Source of the DNA: Aminobacter anthyllidis
Lineage (GTDB): Bacteria; Pseudomonadota; Alphaproteobacteria; Rhizobiales; Rhizobiaceae
Assembly (NCBI RefSeq): GCF_018555685.1
Contig: NZ_JAFLWW010000013.1
Location: 1 to 64,000, forward strand
Length of the DNA stretch: 64,000 nt
Direction of reading: 5' to 3'
Below, one piece after another: positions 36,434-44,932 of this stretch (positions within the stretch are counted from its first letter, which is position 1; each line of letters opens with the position of its first letter). The notes beneath the pieces are model-generated. The model did not search any database, had not been told where the DNA came from, and was given only the letters and a program-made list of their open reading frames with translations. Made by a program: the position numbers and the translations under genes.

Positions 36434-36994
36434 TTATCCAAGAGGTTGCCTGGTACCGGCGACAAGCTGCTCTAGGAGCCAGTCTCGCTCGGGAACCTCG
36501 ATATTGGTCAAATCGGCAAGCCAAAGGCCATCTGTGGCCAACCGAACAATAGCCAGATGGCCCGCTCCATCCGTCTCGTGATGCTGCCCGAGGCGGGAAT
36601 TGAACCAATCTGACCACAGCGCGCGCAGAGTTGCATCTGTCAACATCAGCATCCACAAGGCTGCTTGAGAGCTCCAGCGACCGGGACCTTCAACAGCGAA
36701 GACAGACGTGATGTAGGCTCGTGTGAAGCAACCGAAACGGTCAGCATCGGCTGCGATAAGTCGGTCTAGTTCATCACCAAATGAATCCAGCACCTCCTGA
36801 AACAAGGCATCGATAAGTGCCTGTTTGTGTGGGAAATGATGCAAGAACCCGCCCTTGGTCACACCGGCAGCATCAGCTACCGCCTGGACGGTAACCGAGG
36901 AAATGCCACCTCCAATTGCGAGGCGAGCAGCTTGGTCGAGCAGCGCTCGGCGCACAAGTTCTGGCTGCTTCTTTCTCTTGTGCGGACTATCCAT
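36434..36994 (-). CDS. TetR-family transcriptional regulator
   Basis: A 186-residue protein with the N-terminal TetR helix-turn-helix (about 12-58; SVTVQAVADAAGVTKGGFLH, then HFPHKQALIDALF). The C-terminal ligand domain is typical in size. It follows and overlaps the SMR transporter gene by 8 bases, so it most likely represses that gene. A palindrome upstream of the pair (37371-37386) is the probable operator. Confidence 0.88.
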   Translation of the reverse strand: MDSPHKRKKQPELVRRALLDQAARLAIGGGISSVTVQAVADAAGVTKGGFLHHFPHKQALIDALFQEVLDSFGDELDRLIAADADRFGCFTRAYITSVFAVEGPGRWSSQAALWMLMLTDATLRALWSDWFNSRLGQHHETDGAGHLAIVRLATDGLWLADLTNIEVPERDWLLEQLVAGTRQPLG

Positions 36995-37334
36995 GGCTTA
37001 CTGCGTGCGAGAATCCGTTGACGACAACGACACCACCGACGATCATGGCGATGCCAATACAGGCTGGCAGATCAAGCGGCTGGCGAAACACCAACACACC
37101 GACGCCGGCGGTCAGAATGATTCCCACCCCTCCCCAGATCGCATAAGCCACACTGAGCGGTAAAGCCCTTAGGGCTTGGGAAAGGAAGAAGAATGAACCA
37201 GCATAAAAGACGGCCATGGCAAGCGTTGGCACAACCCTTGAAAACTGCTCTGATTTTAACAGAAATGCAGTTCCTGCCACCTCGCAGACTATTGCAATTG
37301 TCAGAGCGCCATAAGCGAGCATCAATGGAGGCAT
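36987..37334 (-). CDS. small multidrug resistance (SMR/EmrE-type) transporter
   Basis: A 115-residue protein with four transmembrane helices. The membrane glutamate of SMR proteins is in IAIVCEVAGTAFLLKSEQF (helix 1), and the family segment LPLSVAYAIWGGVGIILTAG (helix 3) is present. It exports cationic, lipophilic or quaternary amine compounds by proton exchange. Start MPPLML at 37334 has AAAGGA 6 bases upstream. It is paired with the TetR gene in one transcript. In this island it could also move quaternary amines, but that is inference. Confidence 0.88.
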   Translation of the reverse strand: MPPLMLAYGALTIAIVCEVAGTAFLLKSEQFSRVVPTLAMAVFYAGSFFFLSQALRALPLSVAYAIWGGVGIILTAGVGVLVFRQPLDLPACIGIAMIVGGVVVVNGFSHAVSHG

Positions 37335-37370
37335 GGGCATTCCTTTGCTAAAACCGAATGGACCAACGCA

Positions 37371-37386
37371 AACATACCGTATGGTT
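37371..37386 (-). promoter_or_regulatory. candidate TetR operator
   Basis: AACATACCGTATGGTT contains the perfect palindrome CATAC-C-GTATG (37373-37383), 37 bases before the SMR gene start. Size and symmetry fit a TetR dimer site. Confidence 0.5.
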
Positions 37387-37864
37387 GGTTTTTTCACAAT
37401 GGCTTTATGGATGGTTAGCTGCTCAGGAGAGTCGCCTCAGATTGGGTCGCGCAAAAATCGGCTGCCGTCGAGAACGCCTCTACGGCAGCCGTAATGACTT
37501 GGGAGGTTGCGGAACCGGCGCGCACCGGAGAATAGCCCATCCAGGCTGCACGCACGATCAGGATATGGGCCGCTTCAAGCTACTCGGGGGAGGTCTTCCC
37601 AAACAGCGCGTCTAACACGTAGGGGACATTCGCCACGGCTCAAAGCATGAATTTCCGCAGCATCAGTTCAGAAAAACCAATACTCAACCTATGCCGGGCG
37701 ACATCGCGCATGCACCAGTACAAGTCCTTTCCTCCAACGGGACCGAGCGCCATCCCTTCGAGCAAGGGGGATAGTCACGAGATTTCGCCTCGAACGCCTT
37801 GCCCTGCTGAAAATGGAAACGACCGCCTTACAAAGGCGCACGACCCAACAATGAGAAACGGCCT
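37387..37864. other. intergenic between SMR promoter and LuxR-type gene
   Basis: No gene seen on either strand. Confidence 0.4.
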
Positions 37865-38863
37865 TTAGGGTTGGCTCACATAAGGTAGCATAAACTTCAA
37901 AATAAGTTCACGCTCTGTGGTTATATCAAGCTTCAAATACATTCTCTTTCTGTGGTTCTTTACCGTATTGACACTCAAATGTAGCCGTTCGGCAATTTTT
38001 ATATTTGGATAACCGAGAAATATCAGCCGTACAATGTCATGCTCGCGTCGCGTGAGCACAGTCGATCCAAAGGATTCCACTGCGTCCAATGGGCTTAGCG
38101 GGGCCATACCAGCGCTTCCCTGCTCGAGGATGAGCAGATAGCCCCCTGGCGCAGCTGGATACTCATGTTCCAATCGCTGAGTTCGGATTACAAAACCGGG
38201 CACGATGGGCAGGACTTGCTGCGCTTGCGGTCGAAAGCGATCCACCTGGCTCTGAAGCGCTGGCTCCTTTGCCAGGATTTGGGCCCACATAGCACTCTCG
38301 AACATCACCCGATTTCTACTGTCCACTATTCGATAGGCGATCTGATCGCTGTTTTCGCTCCCTATCATAAGTTTAATTTGCATCCGCTCGTGAGCTTCCT
38401 GCATTCCCAAAAGGAGTGGGAATATTTCCTGAGCGCATTTGACCTTCGCTGGCACGAAGGGCGTCGAGCGCTCGAAAATCACGGCTATCATGCAAGAGGC
38501 TGGTGCGGGGAACAGCAAGACGAAGTCGTCAGCCATACCGATCAGACTCAAGAAGTGCCTCGAATACCTAGCTTTTTCTTCGGCCGACATACCAAGCGAG
38601 TCAAGGGTAAAGACGCCAGGTCGCGCGCCGACTTTGCAGAATTTATAGACCGGATCGAGCCGATAAAGGCCATCTAGGTAAAGCTGCTGAAGGCCTTCAT
38701 CGAAGGTATCGTGCACGACATAGATAGGGACTGTTGCGTTAGAATACCGCATAACCATTTGAACCTCCGCCTCTACTATCCGGCCGAGGTGGTCCATGAG
38801 ATTTCGATAAAAACTACTCTCGCCAATCGATCGTGCGATCTTCCCCAACTCGTCAAAGTTCAT
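37865..38863 (-). CDS. LuxR-type helix-turn-helix regulator
   Basis: A 332-residue protein. The C-terminal 65 residues are a LuxR/GerE DNA-binding domain (STVLTRREHDIVRLIFLGYP and IAERLHLSVNTVKNHRKRMY). The N-terminal 250 residues are an unrecognised sensor domain, not an obvious receiver or autoinducer domain. Proteins of this size with such a tail occur as orphan regulators near catabolic genes. It is divergent from the transporter operon starting at 39565 and is a candidate regulator of it. Confidence 0.8.
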   Translation of the reverse strand: MNFDELGKIARSIGESSFYRNLMDHLGRIVEAEVQMVMRYSNATVPIYVVHDTFDEGLQQLYLDGLYRLDPVYKFCKVGARPGVFTLDSLGMSAEEKARYSRHFLSLIGMADDFVLLFPAPASCMIAVIFERSTPFVPAKVKCAQEIFPLLLGMQEAHERMQIKLMIGSENSDQIAYRIVDSRNRVMFESAMWAQILAKEPALQSQVDRFRPQAQQVLPIVPGFVIRTQRLEHEYPAAPGGYLLILEQGSAGMAPLSPLDAVESFGSTVLTRREHDIVRLIFLGYPNIKIAERLHLSVNTVKNHRKRMYLKLDITTERELILKFMLPYVSQP

Positions 38864-39564
38864 CGGCTCGTCCTACGAAAAGGTGATGCCCGATCCGCAA
38901 GTGCGTGCTCAATCGTGCTTGTTTTATCATAGTCCGACTTCCTAGGTGCAATATCAACTCCGCCGGACTAGAGCCGCGGGCATTGGAGCCCTTCGAAAAC
39001 GGCGGCAAACCGCAACCAGGGACCGAGCGAGCCCGCATACAGGTACTTCTCGCGGACGGCCAAGCACGGCTCCCTGGTGTCAAGCGGATTTTCAATGGCG
39101 CCAGACGATTGTCGTTCGTAAGCGCCATATCGCGGTCGCTGTCGACATAGCGGCGGCGTCAGATGATACTCGAAGCCGTGTATTGACCGACATGTCGCCG
39201 ACGACCTCTCCGATCAGGGTAGATTCGTTGCCAGTGGCCGCTTGCCGTCATCAAATTCGTCTGACTTTGAAGCTCAGCCAAGGCGCAATATTCTGCGCGG
39301 CGGGGCGTTGGATTACCTCGAGAAAGCCCACGGCTAGGTAATAAGGTGGCAGTGTCTCGTTGGTGATGGTGGGGCCAAGATCGACGGGCAGAAGTCGGGA
39401 TTGATGTCACTTTGCGACGCCTTCGCTCCCACGCAATTCCGAGCGACGCTCTCAACAGGCTCTTAGCCCTGCAGGGCCAATTGCGTTAGGTTGGTGAACG
39501 GCAACAATTCGGGTACTGCGGCCATGGCTGCCGTCAATAACAATAACCGCGATGGGAACACGCT
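38864..39564. other. 700-bp intergenic with operator-like palindrome
   Basis: No gene is seen. GCCCTGCAGGGC followed by CAATTGCG (39466-39485) lies 99 bases before the transporter operon and resembles two sites further right. See the separate entry. Confidence 0.5.
39466..39485 (+). promoter_or_regulatory. shared palindromic site 1 (GCCCT-GC-AGGGC-CAATT)
   Basis: Palindrome GCCCTGCAGGGC followed by CAATT. Sites with the same GCCCT/GACCCT arms and an AATT tail lie before the TorF-like gene (56960) and before the second ProX-like gene (58004). The common position 70-110 bases upstream suggests a regulator-binding site. Confidence 0.5.
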
Positions 39565-40533
39565 ATGACTCTTGGTTCGCGAAGAAACTTTCATGCTGCC
39601 GCGCTTCTGTGCGCCATTGCCCTCCCTGAATACGCCGTGGCGGCGGAAATGGGGAGCACGGACCCGATCAAAATGGCAATGAACGAATGGACTAGTCAGA
39701 ACATTCTGGCTCAGGTCGCCGGCCGCTTGCTCAGCAAAGCTGGATATGTGGTTGAGTACGTAACCGCAGGCTCCAACACGCAACTGACGCCTTTGTCGGC
39801 CGGCGAGCTGACGGTCGCAATGGAAATCTGGACGGTCAATTCGGGGCCTGCGTTCGAGCAACTGGTGGACGAGGGCAAAATTACGATTGTCGGTCCTACC
39901 GGACTCGAAGGAAAGGGAGGCTGGGTATATCCAAAATTTGCTGAAGGGCTGTGCCCCGGTCTTCCAAAATGGGAAGCGCTCAAGGATTGCAGTGGCGTAT
40001 TCTCGACTATTGAAACGTACCCTCAAGGCCAACTGATCGATTTCCCGCCAGACTGGGGAAATACCTATAGCGCGGAACGTTTCACCGCATTCGGCCTCGA
40101 CTTCAAGTCCGTATCAGGTGGTAGTGAGGGGGCAATCACCGCCGCACTACGTTCGTCGATTGCGGCAAAGAAACCAGTCCTGGCGTATTTTTGGTGGCCA
40201 CATCCGATATTCGCCGAGTTGGAGCTCGCCCACGTCGAGATGCCCGCGTGGGCTGCGGAATGCGAGACAGATCCGTCGTGGGGAATAAATCCTTCAGCGA
40301 CGTACGATTGCGACGAGCGTCCTAATGCTATCGTGATTGCTGCCTGGCCTGGCATGAAAGACAAGTGGCCAAGGGCATACGAGATCCTGGAGCAGTTTCG
40401 GATCGACAATGACGAAGACATGCGCCTCGCACACGAAGTTGAAAACGGCGCGAAGCTCGGTGCTGTTGCTGATGAATGGATGACCAAGCACGCAACACAA
40501 TGGCGAGCATGGCTTGATCATGCGAGCAAATAG
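39565..40533 (+). CDS. glycine betaine/proline-type ABC transporter substrate-binding protein
   Basis: A 322-residue ProX/OpuAC-type protein. A signal peptide occupies about residues 1-27 (ending EYAVAAEMG). The mature part has the ligand-box residues of the family: MAMNEWTSQNILAQVAGRLL, GELTVAMEIWTVNSGPAFEQ, GKGGWVYPKF, SGGSEGAITAALRS and KPVLAYFWWPHPIFAELEL, with Trp residues likely to form a cation-binding cage. It binds a quaternary amine or sulfonium-type ligand in the periplasm. It heads an operon with ATPase and permease genes. A close relative is encoded at 58138. Confidence 0.88.
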   Translation: MTLGSRRNFHAAALLCAIALPEYAVAAEMGSTDPIKMAMNEWTSQNILAQVAGRLLSKAGYVVEYVTAGSNTQLTPLSAGELTVAMEIWTVNSGPAFEQLVDEGKITIVGPTGLEGKGGWVYPKFAEGLCPGLPKWEALKDCSGVFSTIETYPQGQLIDFPPDWGNTYSAERFTAFGLDFKSVSGGSEGAITAALRSSIAAKKPVLAYFWWPHPIFAELELAHVEMPAWAAECETDPSWGINPSATYDCDERPNAIVIAAWPGMKDKWPRAYEILEQFRIDNDEDMRLAHEVENGAKLGAVADEWMTKHATQWRAWLDHASK

Positions 40534-40552
40534 CCCATCGCCGTCTGCAAGG

Positions 40553-40566
40553 GCCTCGTTCGAGGC
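40553..40566 (+). promoter_or_regulatory. intercistronic hairpin after substrate-binding gene
   Basis: GCCTCG-TT-CGAGGC forms a 6-base stem-loop 20 bases after the stop. Such hairpins often allow more binding protein than ATPase to be made. Confidence 0.4.
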
Positions 40567-40629
40567 TCTGACGAACATGCTGTCAGGCAATTGTAACTTC
40601 GGTCGTACCGCGTCAAACGGGTAATTGGC

Positions 40630-41661
40630 ATGCCAAAACTAGAATGCAAAAACGTCTGGAAAGTATACGGGTCTCGTCCAGAGGCATATTCCGGCCTTGT
40701 AAGACAAGGCCGGGTGCAGCCTGACGACATCCGCAAGCTCCGGGAGAGCGGTGCGATAATCGCTGCCGCCGATGTCTCATTCGACGTGAACGTCGGTGAG
40801 ATCCTGGTTCTGATGGGGCTTTCGGGTTCCGGAAAGTCGACTGTCCTCCGTTGTATTTCACAGCTGGTCCAACCGTCGGCTGGCACAATTCGTCTCGATG
40901 GCGAATGCCTTTCCTCCATGTCGCCAAGCGATCTGGTTGAGGTTCGGCGCCACAAGATGGGGATGGTCTTTCAGAATTTCGGATTGCTGCCGCATCTGAC
41001 TGTGGTGGAGAATGTGGAGTTCCCCCTCAAGGTACAGCGAACGGCACTCGCCGTACGCCGTGAGCGCGCGCTCGAGATGGTTGCTTTGGTCGGACTTGCA
41101 GGGAAGGAGAATGCCTACCCTTATGAGCTTTCTGGTGGCCAGCAGCAGAGGGTGGGCATCGCTCGCTCCCTGGCCAGCGAACCCGACCTCTGGCTCCTCG
41201 ACGAGCCGTTCAGCGCGCTCGATCCATTGATACGGCGGCAATTGCAGGAAGAATTCCTGCGGCTGCAGCGCGACCTCAAGAAAACCATCGTTTTTGTCAC
41301 CCACGACATTATGGAAGCCCTGCGCGTAGGCGACCGAATTGCAATCATGAAAGATGGACTGATTGTCCAGATTGGAACCCCTCAGGATATTGTCCTCAAT
41401 CCAGTCAATGAATACGTCGCCCGCTTCACCGCCGAGGTGCCTCGATATCGCGTTCAGAAAGTGGGCTGCATCATGGAGGGCCTCTCGGGCGATCTGAATG
41501 TCTCCGCAGACCTGTCGACAGCGTTGAGCTGCGACATGGCCGTAGAGGATGCCTTCGAGCACTTCCGAGACCGTGACCGCGTCCCTGTTGTGGACGCCGA
41601 TGGAAGGCTGGTCGGGCAGCTTACTGCTTCCCGAATCGTCAATCATCTCGCTAAGAACTAA
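40630..41661 (+). CDS. ProV-like ABC transporter ATP-binding protein
   Basis: A 343-residue ATPase: Walker A GLSGSGKSTVLR, Q-loop VFQNFGLLPH, signature LSGGQQQRVGIARSL, Walker B LWLLDEPFSALD and H-loop VFVTHD. The C-terminal part (about 260-343) is CBS-like and ends VVDADGRLVGQLTASRIVNH, as in osmosensing ProV/OpuA ATPases. It drives the transporter whose permease starts 16 bases after its stop. It is paralogous to the protein at 62822-63850. Confidence 0.92.
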   Translation: MPKLECKNVWKVYGSRPEAYSGLVRQGRVQPDDIRKLRESGAIIAAADVSFDVNVGEILVLMGLSGSGKSTVLRCISQLVQPSAGTIRLDGECLSSMSPSDLVEVRRHKMGMVFQNFGLLPHLTVVENVEFPLKVQRTALAVRRERALEMVALVGLAGKENAYPYELSGGQQQRVGIARSLASEPDLWLLDEPFSALDPLIRRQLQEEFLRLQRDLKKTIVFVTHDIMEALRVGDRIAIMKDGLIVQIGTPQDIVLNPVNEYVARFTAEVPRYRVQKVGCIMEGLSGDLNVSADLSTALSCDMAVEDAFEHFRDRDRVPVVDADGRLVGQLTASRIVNHLAKN

Positions 41662-41677
41662 AAGCTGGGATCATTGG

Positions 41678-43774
41678 ATGTCAGACCGCGCAATCAATTT
41701 TCCCTCATTGGTAAATAACAACAAGATGGGATCAGCAATTAGGGAATACTACTGGGCAATTGCCTCGGGTATCTTGGTATTATTAATCTGCGTTCATCAA
41801 CAGTTTCCCGGAATATCGCAGATTGAAAATTTGACCCTTCTCCCGGTCGGCCGGTGGATTGATGCAGTCTTTTCTGTGCTGCTCGTCCTTAAGCCTGTTC
41901 TACAGATTGTCGGGCAGATCGTGTCGTTTGCCTACGAGCAGCTCGCCTTGCTGCTTCAGGCACTGCCCATTCCGTTTACGCTGATTGCCTTGGTCAGCGC
42001 GGCCTTCTTTCTGGCCGGCACTGGGCCGGCCGTAGTTGTGCTGGGCGTGCTGATGTACTGCATCGCGTCCGGGTATTGGTCACAAAGCATGACCACGCTT
42101 GCGTTGGCGGTGGTCGCGATAGTTTACTCCTCTATCATCGGCTTCTGGGTTGGTGTTCTAGGCCACCGCCGCCCCTTCCTTCGATCGTGGATTGAACCCG
42201 CGCTCGACGTCATGCAGACGATGCCTACCTTCGCGTACCTCATTCCATTGCTGTTATTTTTTGGCTTCGGACCTTCAGTCGGTTTGATCGCAAGCGTCAT
42301 CTTCGCTGCACCGCCGATGATACGAAACACAATGCTGGGTTTGCGGATGGTTCCTTCTGCCATCAGTGAGGTTGCGCTCATGGCAGGCGCAACGCCCTGG
42401 CAAAGGCTTTGGCTGGCAGAGGTCCCAACGGCTCGATCGCAAATCATGATCGGGTTGAACCAGACAACGATGGCCGCCTTCTCGATGGTAATTGTCGCGG
42501 CCCTTATCGGGGGCTTCAACGACATCGGGTGGGAGGTGCTTTCGAGCATTCGCCAAGCTCGAGTTGGCGACAGCATTGTCACGGGTATGGTGATCGTGCT
42601 TCTGGCAGTTGCCTTGGACCGCGTCACTATTGCGGCCATTTCGCATTCTTCACCTACCGCCAAGATCCCCCAACGCGAGCGGTTCTTGAGGTGGGCGCTT
42701 GCGATACTGACTGTCCTGATTGGAATGTGGTGCCTGGTCTACCGACCGGAAGTGAGCTGGCCGGACAGCTGGGCTATCAGCGCGCAAGGCGTCGACGAGT
42801 GGTTGTCAGGCTTCATTACCAAATACGCGAGCACGCTCGCCGAAATAAAGGCGACATTCTTCTTTTACTTCCTTCTTCCGCTTAAGATCGGGGTCGGAAA
42901 ACTGTTGGCAGGTAGCCAAATGGCTACGCAGCAGTATTACCAGATGAACGCCGCGTATCTGATTGTCGCACTCCTTGGCATTTCGGTGTTGCTTGCTATC
43001 GCGGTTTCAACTCGAGCTAGTTTCTGGTTTATGTTTGCGAGCGCCACCCTGTATTTCGGCCTAACAGGTTTGCCGTGGTTCGTGATGACATTCGCTGTCT
43101 CTGCATTGGCATTTCACCTGGGAGGGAGGAGGCTAGCGGCTTTTGCGGCGCTGGTGTTGGGTTTCATCCTCCTGACAGGGCAATGGGAATCTGCCTCCAT
43201 ATCAATTTATATTTGCGGAGCTGGAGTAATAATAAGTATTCTTATCGGTACCCCCATTGGAATTTTGGCCGCTAAAAGCCACTTCGTGGCGCCTATTGTT
43301 CGACCTGTATGTGATTTCTTCCAGAGCATCCCTCTATTTGTTTTCCTAATTCCGGTCCTTATGCTGTTTGGCGTTGGAGATTTTACAGGATTGTTGGCCA
43401 TTGTGGCGTATTCCATTATACCGATTGTTCGTTACACTGAAGAGGGGCTTAGGCAGGTGCCTGAGGTTCAGCGCGAAGCCGCCATTGCCTGCGGATGCAC
43501 GCCTCGACAAGTCTTCTTGAACGTTGAGCTACCTGCCGCCATGCCTGTTCTGCTCCTGGGAATTAACCAGGCCGTGCTGTTTTCGCTCGCGATGCTCGCA
43601 ATTGCATCCCTGGTGGGAACCGCTGGCCTTGGCCAGACAATCTACGTTGCATTGTCGAAGAACCAGCCGGGCATCGGCCTTCTGGCGGGTATTTGCATGG
43701 CTCTGATAGGCATTCTGGCGGATCGCATTCTACGCGCATCCACTAGGCTGGGCACTCTGTCGGAGGCAAACTAG
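41678..43774 (+). CDS. ProW-like ABC transporter permease, duplicated
   Basis: A 698-residue membrane protein holding two full permease domains in tandem. Each has the EAA loop that contacts the ATPase: EVALMAGATPWQRLWLAEVP (first half) and EAAIACGCTPRQVFLNVELP (second half). Each half is followed by an IGLNQ or LGINQ segment. The same double layout is seen in the paralogue at 60834-62825, so it is a family trait. ATG 41678 follows CTGGGA. A GGGCGG/CCGCCC stem-loop (43794-43817) just after the stop probably ends the transcript. Confidence 0.88.
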   Translation: MSDRAINFPSLVNNNKMGSAIREYYWAIASGILVLLICVHQQFPGISQIENLTLLPVGRWIDAVFSVLLVLKPVLQIVGQIVSFAYEQLALLLQALPIPFTLIALVSAAFFLAGTGPAVVVLGVLMYCIASGYWSQSMTTLALAVVAIVYSSIIGFWVGVLGHRRPFLRSWIEPALDVMQTMPTFAYLIPLLLFFGFGPSVGLIASVIFAAPPMIRNTMLGLRMVPSAISEVALMAGATPWQRLWLAEVPTARSQIMIGLNQTTMAAFSMVIVAALIGGFNDIGWEVLSSIRQARVGDSIVTGMVIVLLAVALDRVTIAAISHSSPTAKIPQRERFLRWALAILTVLIGMWCLVYRPEVSWPDSWAISAQGVDEWLSGFITKYASTLAEIKATFFFYFLLPLKIGVGKLLAGSQMATQQYYQMNAAYLIVALLGISVLLAIAVSTRASFWFMFASATLYFGLTGLPWFVMTFAVSALAFHLGGRRLAAFAALVLGFILLTGQWESASISIYICGAGVIISILIGTPIGILAAKSHFVAPIVRPVCDFFQSIPLFVFLIPVLMLFGVGDFTGLLAIVAYSIIPIVRYTEEGLRQVPEVQREAAIACGCTPRQVFLNVELPAAMPVLLLGINQAVLFSLAMLAIASLVGTAGLGQTIYVALSKNQPGIGLLAGICMALIGILADRILRASTRLGTLSEAN

Positions 43775-43793
43775 CAACGCCAGACGTCTGAGC

Positions 43794-43817
43794 GGGCGGT
43801 CCATGATCAGGCCGCCC
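43794..43817 (+). terminator. stem-loop after permease gene
   Basis: GGGCGG pairs with CCGCCC across a 12-base loop, followed by CATTTTG. It begins 20 bases after the permease stop. Confidence 0.5.
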
Positions 43818-44493
43818 CATTTTGATGTTCATCTGTCCGTGGTGACAGAACAGCGAGACAGCTATCGCATCCGATAATTCTGGGGCCGATCGTTGGCGAT
43901 CGCTGCCGTCTTATACCCGGGCTTTGAAGAGGAACGTTCGCCTTCTTTCCTTATGGCTGACGACATGCGTTCCGCGATCGGCAGCTTGTTTTCATGGCTG
44001 CTGACCGGACCTGACAGACTATTTTCATCCGCATCGAGCGATAACGCACCGTCGTTGAGGCGCAGCTAAAACAACCTCGCAAAGCTCGCGGCTGATCTTC
44101 GACCATCCCCCTTCAACAGCTTTGGCAAAGTCTGGCGCTACGAATGTTCTTGCCTCTCCATCCGGCATGCGATTCAGGCAGAAACAGCAACCAGACGCGA
44201 AGCCCTTCGCTCATTCCTATAGGAGGGCGTCACGGGACCAATGCCTGGCCGCCACGCCTCATCTCATTCGGATTTGCGCAAAGCTGAGCACTCGAGGTGA
44301 TCGCACCTCGGCGTCATTGGCACCTACGCTGTCGGGGGCGTTCGCTGCAGTCCGCGGTCGTTGCTCGTCCCGATAAGTCAGCTCAGCTCCACAAGGACAT
44401 CATCATGGATGGGCTCCGAAGGGTCCATTGGTCCGCGGCGCAAACCTCGCGATACTCAATCCATCCCTTCAAACAAATGCAGCGGGAAGCTCT
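43818..44493. other. intergenic, no gene seen
   Basis: Several short frames but none with family character. It must contain the promoter of the SnoaL/demethylase genes. Confidence 0.4.
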
Positions 44494-44889
44494 ATGTCTG
44501 TTGATCAAATGCTTAATCAATTCTGCGCCGCGTTCTCAGCAAAGAACGCTGAAGCGGTTGCTGCTCTATTTGACGAGCAGGGACTGCTTGAATTTCCGTT
44601 TGCCGGCCAACGCCTGGTTGGACGCAGGGAAATCGCAAATGGTGTCGCCCGCATGTGCGAAAACCTGGACAGCGTGTCGATTTCGGTGCGCTCGAAGAGG
44701 GCAACCGAGCAGTTCGTCATTTCGGAAGGCCGGATGAGCTTCAGGCGGACTGCGTCAAAAGAAGAAGTGTCGTGCGCAATCTCCATTGTGGTTGAGCGCG
44801 GCAAAAGCGGCGCAGCAAGAATTTCAACATATTACGACACCTACGCAATTCGCCCTTGGGTGGATGGGAAGATCTTTGCAACCGGCTGA
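44494..44889 (+). CDS. SnoaL-like (NTF2-fold) protein
   Basis: A 131-residue protein of the NTF2/SnoaL fold: an N-terminal helix pair (MSVDQMLNQFCAAFSAKNAE, then AVAALFDEQGLLEFPFAG) and following strands ending ISTYYDTYAIRPW. ATG 44494 has GGGAAG 5 bases upstream. It is related by eye to the N-terminal domain of the next protein. Such small proteins act as isomerases, hydratases or lyases, or only bind ligands; the function here is not determined. It is 43 bases before the next gene. Confidence 0.75.
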   Translation: MSVDQMLNQFCAAFSAKNAEAVAALFDEQGLLEFPFAGQRLVGRREIANGVARMCENLDSVSISVRSKRATEQFVISEGRMSFRRTASKEEVSCAISIVVERGKSGAARISTYYDTYAIRPWVDGKIFATG

Positions 44890-44932
44890 TTGCATTTGGT
44901 CATTCGTTCGAAATTCATAATCGGGTAAAAAG

